Source of the DNA: Caenorhabditis remanei
Taxonomy: Eukaryota > Nematoda > Chromadorea > Rhabditida > Rhabditidae
Direction: 5' to 3'
Length of the DNA: 64,000 nucleotides
Assembly: GCF_010183535.1 (NCBI RefSeq)
Contig: NC_071330.1
Span: forward strand, 7,359,717 to 7,423,716
Shown here: piece by piece, positions 14,301 to 25,699 of the stretch
How positions within the stretch are numbered: position 1 is the stretch's first letter
How the letters are laid out: each line of letters starts with the position of its first letter
The notes under the pieces: model-generated
What the model saw: only the letters and a program-made list of their open reading frames with translations
Databases searched by the model: none
What the model was told of the DNA's origin: nothing
Translations under genes and position numbers: made by a program

Positions 14301-14454
14301 TCGGTTTTACTTTAGGTTTTCTGATGAACTGATATGGATTTGGAGTCGATAGTTCAAAGGAATAAGTAACTTTTTTAAATATATAATACAAAAAGTCGAT
14401 CAAAGATACAAATCTATTTGAACAGATGCAGAAGTAACTTCGATTGAATTCCAA
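11349..14454. other. Non-coding stretch, no gene seen
   Basis: This 3.1 kb lies upstream of the receptor gene and probably includes its promoter. Frames on either strand are short and low-complexity. Short T-runs, A-runs and GA-rich patches occur, but I found no clear exon, RNA gene or repeat family. Confidence 0.5.
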
Positions 14455-14462
14455 AAAAAAAC

Positions 14463-15049
14463 GGCTCTATTGGCAAAGAATGGTCCCAACCGCAAAAAAC
14501 GGTCCCAACCGCAAAGAATGGTCCCAACCGCAAAGAATGGTTCCAAAATTTTGGGTGACCCAAATTTCCGAATTACATGGTCCCAACCGCAAAGAATGGT
14601 CCCAACCGCAAAGGATGGTCCCAAAATTTTGGGTGACCCAACTTTCAGAATTGAATGGTCCCTACCGCAAAAAATGGTCCCTCAAAATTGATACGAAAAA
14701 CGTTTCACCATTCTCTTAGGCTTAGGTTTCTTAGAAATTGGGAAAAAAATTGACAAATACGATTAATAATCGGTTTTGTCAATTTTTTCACCAATTTCTA
14801 AGAAACCTAAGCCTAAGAGAATGGTGAAAAGTTTTTCGTATCAATTTTGAAGGACCATTCTTTGCGGTTGGGACCATTCTTTGCGGTAGGGACCATTCAA
14901 TTCGGAAAGTTGGGTCACCCAAAATTTTGGGACCATCCTTTGCGGTTGGGACCATTCTTTGCGGTTGGGACCATGTAAGTCTTTGGGACCGTTCTTTTAT
15001 TTTTTGGGACCGTTCTTTGCGTTTGGGACCATTATTTGCCAATAGAGCC
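14463..15049. mobile_element. Fold-back element with GGTCCCAACCGCAAAGAAT minisatellite and 8-bp duplication
   Basis: The element starts GGCTCTATTGGCAAA and ends with the reverse complement. It is flanked on both sides by AAAAAAAC (14455-14462 and 15050-15057), a probable 8-bp target duplication. Each arm holds several copies of a 19-bp unit (GGTCCCAACCGCAAAGAAT) and the phrase CCAAAATTTTGGGTGACCCA. The centre contains CTTAGGCTTAGGTTTCTTAG and its inverse around an AT-rich loop. The same core recurs in the element at 51651-52132, so they belong to one family. There is no coding capacity; reading frames inside are translations of the repeat. Confidence 0.85.
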
Positions 15050-15057
15050 AAAAAAAC

Positions 15058-18000
15058 TTATTTTTTCCGCGTCATTTTCGTCTGATGCATAAGAAATTAC
15101 TGTGTGAATGAATCCTAAGGGAATTAGAAGAATGAATGAGAAAAAGGAGTTGATTCTAAATTCAAATGTGTGGAAAAAGTACTTATCTCTTCTTCTTCTT
15201 CTTCTTCTTCATTCTTTAGTGCAAACGACGATGAAAGTGAGCAAGAAGTTTGAGAAGTTTTGTTCGAAGAGAAAAGCTATCAGAAAAGTCAGGAATTGAT
15301 ACTGGATTTGTTTGCCCCTTCTTTTTATTGATTTCTCCTTCTTCCATTTTCCGCACTGAATATCATACTTTGAGCAACCTTTTCTAATTCTAAGAACAAA
15401 AAGTTCTTTTTCTGTATTATTTTTTCTAGACCAAAAGCCAGTTCTTTATTTTTTTCTTAACTCTGGTAATGTTGAAAGTTATAATGATGTTCAAGAGAAA
15501 AGAGGAAATAATTAAGAATTCGTACAAACCCAAATTAGGTTAGTCACATTGCTTGTTAAAATTTCCGAAAATACTGAAACGGACAGACTGAATATGTTCC
15601 CGTCTTACTTTAGCTAAATTCTGAAATTACAGAATGATCTCATTGCGCCGGAAGTTCGAATTTCTCGACGTGCGGATTCCCAGATTTAGTGATACTCGAT
15701 TTAGATGTCAATGAATGGACACTTAATAGAATTCAACCGAAACCATGTCAAATGAATGTATCGTATTAAATGAATGAGATTGGAAAGACATTCGAGGAAG
15801 GGGAGGAGCATGAAAGAGAAATGATTTCAGAAATGACGAACATTGGCTCATTTTGCCATAGAGATTCAAATAAAAGGGCCATTAAAATTCGAAGGATGGA
15901 GTCGAAGGAAATTATATTCCTTCTTTTCTATTTTATTACTATCCATTACTATGGAAATGAGAAAAAGCACCGTAAAGGCCACGGCCTCATGACTTTTTTG
16001 AATCACGATGAAGTGAATGAAAATCTCACGAGAGGAAAGAAAAAAAACGAGGTGAACAGTGCTGACAGGTGTTTTGATGATGTCACAAAATCTTGTTAAA
16101 AACCAAGAATGAAGGCGTTCCGTTTTTTTGCAAACAGAAAATGTAGTCCCACGCATTTCTCAGATATAATGAGATATACAGCAACATTCTATGTGATTCA
16201 TACATAATTTCATTCGTATCTCAACTAGTTTGAAATGGAAACAATGGAATCGGGAATCAGAAGAAAAAAAGAAAGAGAAGAACTTTGAATAAATTTCGCA
16301 TCGCTCCGCCGAATTTGGACAATTTGGTTATTTTTGAAACGATATGAACTGGGCACCAGATCAGAAAACAACAGAACGAGAAGGGCATTGAAGTGGAACT
16401 ATTTGATAGGAAGGATAAAAATAATGACTTTTGTGTTTCATATACTTAGTATCTACATGGCCCCTATTCACTACAATTTAGATGTTATTGATGAATCAAA
16501 TACAAATGTCCACCAACTTGACACAAGTGTGAAAAGTCATATCAGATGCTATCAGATTGGATCATATTAAAAAAATAACTTATTAACACGAAAATGTAGC
16601 ATTGTGATCAATCTGAAACGGAATCGTTCGTTTTTTGAATTTTTTCCACTGATCACAAATCTCTTCTCGAATCTCTGAATATCCGTTTTATGTCACTTGT
16701 GCAAAATTAGAAAATGGGTTTGTAATTTAATTCTGGAAAAGACATCCGACTTGCATGTCTTTTTCCCGACACTTCATCAATTGTTTCATAAATCTTTGAT
16801 CTGTTTTCTCGAAATTAGTAAAAATTGTGACGTCGTCATCGAATTTAGTTTCTGCAGAATACCAAAGTAGAAATTTCTGATGACGTGAATATGATCACGT
16901 AGAAGACATTAAAAAATATACCAGTAAACCTACCAAAGACTCCGTCTAGACAACACAATCCAAATATCAACAGTAATTGGAAACTAGACTTCAGTGTCCT
17001 CAAAACCTTCTTGTCAAAGCCCAATAGGAAACGCTTACTTTTAAACAGAATGTTCACTTTGTTATTCTGAATGTAGATGAGAACATGAAAACGAAGATTT
17101 AGTTTCAATTAAATGACATCAAAACATAGTTTTCTATCTTGCACGTACGCATTTTGAATTACGGCACGGAGTCCTACAGTAGGATTAGGAAAACTATAAA
17201 AACTGATATTTTCAAATGAATTTTAAGTTAATCTCCTTTTCGAAAAGAAAGAGATTTATGGTTATGGTCTAGCTTTAAGAGAACAGGGGATTTGAACTCC
17301 AAAGCCTCCCTAATACCTCACTAAATTCGAAAATGAAACGAAAGAACTTTGGTTTTGTGTCTCATCCAAAAATCTTAACGTTAAGGACACGTTCGTTGTT
17401 TTTCCGAGAAAGGAAAAAAAGAAAAAGGGCGAAAATGGGAAGAGATGAAATGAAAATGACACTCAATTTAGGCGAAGAGGAGATTGGAGAAAAACATAAA
17501 CGGATAAACGGCAAGCTATTTTTATTGGTCTTGTGGTAATTTCGTATAGATTATAGTATAAAAATTTGATTCTGCCCTGCCATTTTTTGTGGGCAAAACA
17601 AAAATGGGATAATTGGGTAAATATAAACACGATTTGTTATATAAGGTACTGTAGTTTGAGAGAAGAGTGAAGGGGTTGGGAGAACGTTTCAAAGAACTTG
17701 GAATTGGTGTTTTAAACGTCTCAAGTTGTAGCTTCAGTTGATTTAAATCTGCTACCAGTGAAAATACTTTTGACATGATAAAGTTGGTGGATCAATCAGA
17801 GAAATTCCTTCCCTCAGAAGCGACTGTAGAATGTTTTTACACAATATCTCCAGCAAGTTATATATTGTATTTGATTTAAAGCCTTGCTTAGGATTAGCCA
17901 AAATAGTTTTCATAACAAAAATCAAACGTTGATTCTAAATAATTAGAAGTATAAATCCAGTCGATGATTCAACTAAACTTGGTAACAAGTTCAATAAAAT

Positions 18001-19544
18001 GTTGGTTCAATTTGTTTTTGTTTTTTTTTCGAATAAAATCAGACGAGTTTACTCCCCCAAATTCCTCAATTCTCTTGCTTTGGTTCTTCTCCGTTTTTCT
18101 CCGTTGTTTCGAGTAGATCCTGACTCTATCTCTATTCTGATATTTCCCAAGGGGAGTCCCTGGTATTCAGAAGGTTCCCTCCCGCTTTTTCTCCTCGTTT
18201 ACTCTATTTATCCCACTCACCTTGCCATTTGGGAAACTTTTCAGATGAACATCAAAGGAGAAAAAGCAGAAATCGTGGAGAAAACAGGAAGAGGGACACG
18301 AATGAAAACCGAGAAAAAGGAGTGAAGAAAAGGATGAAGGATAGAGGGCAACAATGAAATTATTGTGGCAAAAAGAGATAGAGGAACATGTCTCCGAATC
18401 AGATGGAACAGGCGAGAAAAAAGACTGAAATTGTATGAAAGGAATGAAAAACACACATGTAGAGCGATTTTGTCGAGGAAGTAGAATAACTCAGAAAATA
18501 GTATGTGGTTCATTTTGCAGGTTGTTATGATATAAACCAAACGGATATTTTTTGAAAAATCATTTTTCTTTAAAGATTGCAAATAAGAAGTTTTGTATAA
18601 GTACGAAAGGGAGAAGAGAAAGAAATATAACCGATTGAACTCTAGATTGAGTAGATAAAAGTGCATGGGTCTGATAACTGTTGATTTGGATGAACTGGTC
18701 TGTCCAGACGTGACCCTCTACTGAATAAACATTATCTTTAGATTCATTCAAAGACGATTCATGATAATCTCATGCAGTTAAACATGGCTATTCTCATAGA
18801 AACTCGGCACAAAGTTCCCAAAACAATAGGATATTTCTGACTTCCTCTATGCATATGCAGACAGACACCATACTGAAAATAAGATTATGAAAATGAGTTA
18901 TCCTGAAATGTGAAACCAGGCGGCCGAGATCTACATGACAGAGAACAATGGGATAAACAAAAATAACAAATACAAACAAACGGAACTCTGAATTTCAAAG
19001 CCCACAACATTTTATTACTATAATATTCTCGAGCCCACCGTCGTTTAAACATGGACTAGAAGGAAATGAAGATAAAGAAGACAAAAAGTTTGAAGCTCGA
19101 ACCGTAAGATCAACTCATTCGAAGCGTAAAGATTGCAGTCTTTGTTCTTCGTTTTCGAGTAGGAGTTGTCTCTTTTTTTGAGCCGACAAAAGAATACGGA
19201 ATTATTCAGCAACACACAAGAGAGCAAAGGTATCCGTGTCAGGTACACATTTGAAGGAAAAGATGGGGAGAATTGAATATTTTCTCTTGAGATTTCCGGA
19301 TGTTTGCAAAAAAAAAATCTGAAGAATAAAAAATTAGAAATTATCGAAGTTTACAATGTTTACAAAGTCTCTTTCTCTGATTAAAAAAAACTTTTGAACG
19401 TTTTTTCAAACACTTAACAAATTTTCACGTTTTTGGGAAAAGAAGATGTTTCCCGTGAAGTTTCGTTGAGTTCTAGATATCTCCCTCGAATGTAAAAACG
19501 CGAATTCGTTTTTGATTCCCATTAAAAAGTTAAATAATCGGAGG
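15058..19544. other. Non-coding stretch, no supportable gene
   Basis: I see a (CTT)n run at about 15188-15213 and scattered GA- and T-rich patches. A minus-strand frame at 17108-16845 includes a signal-peptide-like hydrophobic block followed by a GTAGGT donor, but I could not extend it. Part of this region is presumably promoter for the SH2-like gene that follows. Confidence 0.45.
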
Positions 19545-20265
19545 ATGCACGAAAAGGAAGATGATGGTGAAGAGGATAATGACCATCTGTTGGAAGAAGA
19601 TAAATACGGAAGATTGGTGAGATAAATTGATTAGTTTTGAAGTTTTCATTATATTCTCAGATTTGTCGAAAGACAAGAACAGTGTATCCACACGGAGAAA
19701 AGTTAACACGAGAGAATGTAGAGGAGGCGTTCAACGAAGAATCTCCAGCTATTAGTTTGTCATCGGAAGTGTTTTCGGATAGAGAGATAACTGTGAATTC
19801 CAATTCACCGTTAACACCAAACCCTAAACTTTTTATCGGTGGGGCAACTGAGACTGAGGCGGAGAACATGATCGGATTTTGTGGATTCGTTGTTTACTAT
19901 CGTATGCCAGAAGATGGAACGATGCAGTTTTCTCTTCCATTGATGCTGGCTTACAGGTTTGTCTATTCTTGATTCAAACAGATGAGCATTTTTCATATTT
20001 TTACAGATCGTCCCAAGGGGATCATTTCCACTTCCCCATCAGCCAGAGCAAACACTATGATTCTTATCGAAAATTGAACAGAAGTATGTTTCGAGTGGAA
20101 TGTGACGACGTTTCAATTCATTCTAGTGACCACGGTAGATTGGTTCCTGGATTCTTCTCACTTGCTGCTCTTATCAAACACTACAAAACGTTTGCATACC
20201 ATGATACTGAAAATGGTATATTGGAGACATTTCCAATAAGCTTGATCAATAAAAAACGAAAGTAA
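19545..20265 (+). CDS. SH2-domain-like protein (degenerate phosphotyrosine pocket)
   Basis: Three exons (19545-19616, 19661-19956, 20007-20265) join in frame to 208 codons. The N-terminus is acidic. From about residue 80 the protein follows the SH2 plan: a TETEAENMI helix, a GFVVYYR strand where FLVR is expected, a strand followed by HFHFPI, and the late FFSLAALIKHYKTF helix. The βB5 arginine that normally reads phosphotyrosine is not at the canonical FLVR position (FVVY, with R two residues later), so binding may be altered or lost. There is no kinase or other domain, so it would be a small SH2-only protein. It converges tail-to-tail with cyn-9, whose stop codon is 240 bp away. Confidence 0.65.
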
Positions 20266-20507
20266 CACAGGGAACAGAAGTGAAAACAGTGAAAAACAAG
20301 GTTAACGCATGACATAATAAGTATCATTAGAAACAATCTAAAAACCGATCGAGATTTACAGTATATACCGGCTTGAATAGAAACATAACTAACAAAACAA
20401 GTAAGTAAAAACTTCTGTCTGTGATTAATCTAAGGGAGAAGATCAACAGGACGACTTTCCTCGGTCCATTTCTGCAAAACAATTGTTTTCAAGTGATTAT
20501 TCAAATT

Positions 20508-21615
20508 TTAGCCAACCGATGGCTTGTTTTGTTTCCAGTGATCTGGAGTCACAGATCTTTCGCGTCGAAATTGGACTCCACCACGTCCTCGAACTTTGAT
20601 TCCGAAGTCATCTTTGCGCACATCGCGGTACATTCGGCGACTATCATGGTCTCCTCTTCTTCCAACCTTAATAACATGTTCTACATTTATCTATCTTTTT
20701 CTGAAGTAAACCTCTGGGCGGTATTCACGAGACTTCGATCGACTCCTCTCTCGACGTCTTGGCTTTCCTGTGGTAGTTGAGGATGTGGTTTTAGCCTGAT
20801 CGTTGTCCCGGTAAAGCCACGATTTTGGAACATCTGGAATTTCAACACTCGCTTCTTTCTTTTTCTTTGCTTCTAAAGCTGCCATCTCTTCTTCTGTTTT
20901 CGCTAGTTTCTTTTTTCTGATCATTTCTCCACAATTAGTAATAAGAACTTTCCCACGCGGCTTCGATTTCTCGTCCACATCAAGATTTTCAATGAGATCA
21001 ACAGTTTCTTGTCCTCTGACCACCTGAAAATGAAGTTGAAGTTTCAAAAATATACTGCTCATCTTTTTTGGTAATTATCTTATTCTCAGTTATACCTCTC
21101 CAAAAACAACATGTTTTCCGTTACAATGTGGAGCAGGTGCTGTGGTGATAAAAAATTGCGACGAATTCGAGTTGGGGCCTTTGTTGGCCATTGATAACAA
21201 GTATGGTTTTGTGTGCTTCAGGACAAATTTTTCATCGTCAAAGTAGCGCCCATAAACTGAGAACCCTCCTCGACCATCTCCATCAGTAATGTCTCCTCCC
21301 TTAAAAATAAAACTATTGGAGCTGGAGCTGGAGTGTAATTTGGAAGTTTTCTGACCTGAATCATAAACTTTCTAACAATTCTATGTATTTCGCTTCCTTT
21401 GTAGTGTAGACGAGCTTTATTGTTCGGAGCCATTCCGACTTCCCCGGTACAAAGTGCACGGAAATTCTCACATGTCTTTGGAGCTAAAATTATGTTCATT
21501 TTACGATAATATTACGCATTCAACCTTCTTTAATGAACAGTTTGATTTCAATGCGACCCACTGGCTTTTCATCGAGTGAAATATCGAGAAAAACCCTTTT
21601 CTCAGTCGAACTCAT
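20508..21615 (-). CDS. cyn-9: Cyclophilin with RS-rich tail, CYN-9
   Basis: A peptidyl-prolyl cis-trans isomerase of about 297 residues. Residues about 5-175 are the cyclophilin fold: [39 protein letters not shown] with the catalytic Arg, [10 protein letters not shown], and GKHVVFGEV. The tryptophan usual in cyclophilin A before this last motif is replaced (PHCNGKH). A basic, RS-dipeptide tail follows ([10 protein letters not shown]), typical of cyclophilins linked to splicing. The last intron is about 45 nt (GTTTAC...TTAAG). It lies 234 bp downstream of the pdi-1 stop on the same strand. cyn-9 and pdi-1 are known to be co-transcribed in C. elegans, and the spacing here fits an SL2-spliced second gene. 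Confidence 0.88.
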
Positions 21616-21849
21616 TATGAAAAAGGATGCGTTCTGAAAACTCAAGTTGTTCTGAGATACGAAACGTTAAATTTTCTAGTTTAAGACCAAGTGTCTAACG
21701 AAGAAATATGGATAACTCAGAAAATTCAACAAACAAGAACATTTGAAACACAAATTTTTAGGCCATTCATATATTTTTTGGGTGCAAACGAGTAATCACA
21801 ATCGGAAACCGTGACTTTAAACAATAAATAACAAATACATTATGAAGAT

Positions 21850-23435
21850 TTAAAGCTCTTCGTGTTCCTGAGATGCAGATTCTGAACCGACGTATTTGTT
21901 GACGAACTCTTCGAACTTCTCGAGGTTTCTGTCTCCGTCATAATCGATTGGTGTGGAAGATCCTGCTGGCCAGAGTTTCAAAGTCGGGAAGGAATTGACT
22001 TTAATATCAGCGAGCTGAAAAATCTTTAATATGTATTTATGAAAGCAAGTAACGCATATACCTCATTGAGAGTAGCATCAAGCTTCGCAATGACGACCTT
22101 TGGATTTGACTCGTACTTCTCTGCGAGCTGGTCCCAGACAGGAACGAGTTGTTTGCAATGTCCACACCATGGAGCATAGAACTTGACAAAAACTGTTTTA
22201 GTTTCATCAAGAGCAATCTCGTGGAAGTTTGAGGCAACCAACACTTTCACTGGCTGTGCATTCCAGTCTTCTGGAAGTTCTTGAGCTTTCAAGTCCTGAG
22301 TAGCCTTTCCTTCCAAGTAAGAGTTAGTGAAGGCTTCATAGTCCTCTCCGTCATGTGGCTTGAACTTCTCGACTTGGTCGGCTAAGCTAACGATTCTGTT
22401 GGCTGGTGTGTTTTTGGCATCGACTCCAAGGAATTCGAGAATTCTGCCATTCTCTTCAACGTCAATGTTGAGAAGAACGAACACAACTCTTGCTCGGAAC
22501 AGCTTGGCTACCTCGGTGAACTTTGCGATGGTATCGTCGAAGGCAGAGTCTGACTTTCTGATTATCAGGAAGTGGAATTTCTTGAGATCTCCTCCAACGA
22601 TTTCTTGAGCAGAGTCGTGAGTGAACTCGGTGACTGGAGACAATTTGTAACCATGAATCCATTGCTTCAGGGCAATCGTGTTGGTGATTTCGGCCTCCTC
22701 GATAGTATTAGTCTCGCTATCATCTCCATCTGTGCGAATCAATGCAACACCATCAGAGTTGAGAGAAGCAGAAGATGCAATTTCAGCAGATCCAGCAACA
22801 GCGAAGAACGTGTCATCGGCAGAGTCAGCAACTTCGTTGAAAATAGTAGAAGCCTCAGACTTGGCATCCTGGAAATATGAAACAATCATTTTAAACTACA
22901 CGGAAATAAACATACTTGGAAGTATCCAATCACAACAACTCTATTCTTGCTCTTCAAATTCTCGAGCTGCTCAGAAGTCTCCACAACGGTGACAGTTGGT
23001 CCACTCTTCTTCTTAACCCAGTCAACGATTTGGGCTGTAGCACGTCCACCAGTGTATTTTGTTGGCTTGCCGCTCTTAAAGTAGAGGATCGTCGGATACC
23101 CGCGAACCTCAAACTTCGAAGCCAGAGCTTGGTTTTCAGTGGCGTCTACTTTGGCTAGTCTGATTTCTGATCCTTCTTCTTTCAGCAAATCGGCAGCTTC
23201 GTCGTATTTTGGAGCCAGAGACTTGCAGTGTCCGCACCATGGGGCGTAGAACTTGACAAGTACGAACTCATTTCCATTAATAGTCTCTTCGAAGTTGCTC
23301 TGAAAATGAACCAATAGAGACAATGAGAACGCTGAAAAACCTCACCTCGGAGAGAACAAGAACATTTTCGCTGTCAGCGCTGACTGCCGCGATAGAAGCG
23401 GCGAACAAGAAGATCAGAGACAATGATGGTGACAT
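21850..23435 (-). CDS. pdi-1: Protein disulfide isomerase, PDI-1
   Basis: ER thiol oxidoreductase with four exons (from 23435 down to a final exon ending at the stop at 21850-21852). It begins with a signal peptide (MSPSLSLIFLFAASIAAVSA). Two thioredoxin domains each carry FYAPWCGHC, around residues 53-56 and about 390-400, separated by two redox-inactive b/b' domains. The cis-proline loops are GYPT and SFPT. The C-terminus is HEEL, an ER-retention signal. The ATG is preceded at once by TTTTCAGGTAATT, a likely trans-splice acceptor, which supports this start. It forms and rearranges disulfides in secreted and cuticle proteins and is the first gene of a two-gene operon with cyn-9. Confidence 0.93.
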
Positions 23436-23755
23436 AATTACCTGAAAATTTGAACTCATTTGATAATTTTTACGATAGCAATATCGTCGATCAGTTGAAA
23501 AGAACACAAGGAGCTATGCGTTAGTTGGCACGGTCGACAAAAGAGGTAAGATAGGTCTGTTGACATTAGAACGAAGTTAGATTCGAAAAATGTCAGTGGT
23601 CACACAAACGCTGACTGAGGCAGCGAGGCGCGAGAGAAAGAAGCAAAAGCGCACGTTCGAAGAAAAAAGGAGAGACAGAGAGACAAAATACGACGGCCGC
23701 TCCGTGGAGACGATGTGGGCCGAAACTGCAAAACGAGTGGACGGTGCAGTTGTGA

Positions 23756-23829
23756 CACGTCAGCATACGCGGGCATGGACGGTTTGTCAACGTGGAGGCT
23801 GCCGTGGCGACCTCTCATGGATCACGTGA
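23756..23829. promoter_or_regulatory. pdi-1 upstream sites: UPRE core and CLEAR-type E-box
   Basis: CACGTCA at 23756-23762 is the reverse complement of TGACGTG, the core of the unfolded-protein response element bound by XBP-1. TCACGTGA at 23822-23829 is a perfect palindromic E-box of the TFEB/HLH-30 (CLEAR) type. They lie about 320 and 390 bp upstream of the pdi-1 start codon. The motif matches are seen; function is inferred. Confidence 0.4.
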
Positions 23830-24313
23830 AGGAAAGTTCACGCGCTTAATGGAGTGTTGCTCAAATTCTGAGTTCGAAGAATGAACTTGGCGGGCAATAA
23901 TAGGTCGAAACGAGGCAAATAAATAAGAGAAAATAATCAGGATTGATAATCCTGAGCGTAAATCTGATGATACGTTTCATAAAATATCCAGGCTCAAGGG
24001 TACTAGTTGAAGGAAGGAACCACGCGAAAGATTGCAACGGGCCCGTACGGGTGACTTTTAAGCAAGAAAAAAGTCTGGTCAACAGTTGATTATTTCGGTC
24101 GCATGAAGATTTACGTGCACCAGGTCCCGGCGCGAAAAATGGAATCAGCTGTGTACTACTCGAGGAAAAGTGATCGATGCTTGAAAAACAGCAGACTTGA
24201 AATTTTCAAGTTCCTAAATATGCCGTTTTCAATTCTACGGGGAGGTTTTCCGTGGTTTGAAAAAGTTTCTTCGCTCGATGGTTCATTAATGTTACGTGTT
24301 TTCAGCTTCTATT

Positions 24314-25100
24314 ATGCAAGTTTGGATAATTCTGTTATTGATTCCTAACTCTGCGTGTGGTTTCTACGTCAAATCTCCAAACGATAAGGAGCAAAACGAT
24401 GTGTCGGATTTTAATAGGCCGATCGCGGAGAAACTTCGGTCAAATGTACTATAGAAAGAGAATACTTAAAAACTAATGATGTTTACAGTCGAATAGTATC
24501 GAATTGTTCGGTCAACGGGTAGAAGTGCCGGGATGGATGAATAAGGCAGCTGAGGAAACAAGAGGAATGTTTGATTCGGCGTCAAATCTCTTTGGAAAGG
24601 GTACAGTAAGTATATAACATTGACGGTGGGAGGGGTCATATTGACACACTTGTCTTTAGGCCACGTCGCGCAAATCATCGGAAGGCTTGATGACAAATTT
24701 GAAGAAAGACGAAACTACCAGAATCTGGTTCGCAGTTTATCTCAACATTCTTGTTGTTGTTCTGATTTACGTGTTCATCACAATTAAACTGGTACTTTAT
24801 AGAGTTCAATGTGAAAACAAACATTGTTTTTAGGCACTCTTATCACTCAGCGAAGGACAAATGGAACGCAAGAAGAGAAACAGTTTCAGCTCACATGTTG
24901 CTTTCGATTCCCCGGACTACAATCTTCCTTTGACGAGCATAGCAACTAGAAACACTAGAATAAGTGCTCCGATGAATCTGGACAATCCAACATCTGACTT
25001 TGAAATTGCAAGAGAAGTATGCGAAGACGAAGTTCTTGAAAACGTCGCAGCCCTCGATTTTGACGCCATCCCATCAACTGATTGCGATAGATCATTCTAG
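24314..25100 (+). CDS. Single-pass membrane protein, unidentified
   Basis: Four exons (24314-24445, 24489-24605, 24660-24791, 24834-25100), all in phase 0, give 215 codons. The protein has an N-terminal signal peptide (MQVWIILLLIPNSACG), a hydrophilic lumenal or extracellular part of about 90 residues, one transmembrane helix (IWFAVYLNILVVVLIYVFI, about residue 113-131) and a polar Ser-rich cytoplasmic tail ending in an acidic stretch. I recognise no domain. The ATG lies shortly after a TTTTCAG acceptor. The layout suggests a type I membrane protein; the function is unknown. Confidence 0.75.
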
Positions 25101-25699
25101 ACTTTCTTTGATTAGAACCTGTCATGTAAATATTATTGATACTAATTTTTTATTATTTGACACAATTTTACCGCACGGTCAGTCAATAAATCTCGGTTTC
25201 CTTATACTCTTGATTCCTGCTTGATCCGACTATTAAAAGAAAAAGTGGATGAAATGACCTTGTGCTTGGAGGCGAGTAATCGTCCAAGCGATTTCGGGAA
25301 AACTGGGACAATGTATCTTCAGAAACACTGGGTTATGCTTCCGCAAGAGATAGAAAAACGGAAAAAGAATCATTAATCGTGTACGCGAGTTTCATTGTGC
25401 CACTTTGTGTGCAATCCTAGGCAGAACATATCGTTAAAATAATGCGGGAATGAATGTTGAAAACTTGAATCAAGCTTCGCAGAGAATTATAATCTACTTC
25501 AGTTTTCAAATCTGGAAAAAAAACGGGAAGTAAGAGCGGTCACATGGTTTTGGTCATTTCGTAACACTTCGCTGCCTGGGTCTCTCTGTGTTTCATGACT
25601 CACGCTGGCTTTATAAATTTCCCTTTAAAAGTTGTTATTTCTTCAATGCTGAACACCATATTTTCTCTTTTCCAGAAACGTCCATCTAATAATACTCCA

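Noticed and set aside
14444..15051. Open frames of 70-90 codons on both strands
   Set aside because: They are translations of the GGTCCCAACCGCAAAGAAT repeat (repeated GPNRK/VPTAKN phrases), not genes.
16845..17108. Minus-strand frame with a signal-peptide-like segment and a GTAGGT donor
   Set aside because: No second exon, family similarity or nearby acceptor could be found; hydrophobic frames are common in T-rich DNA here.
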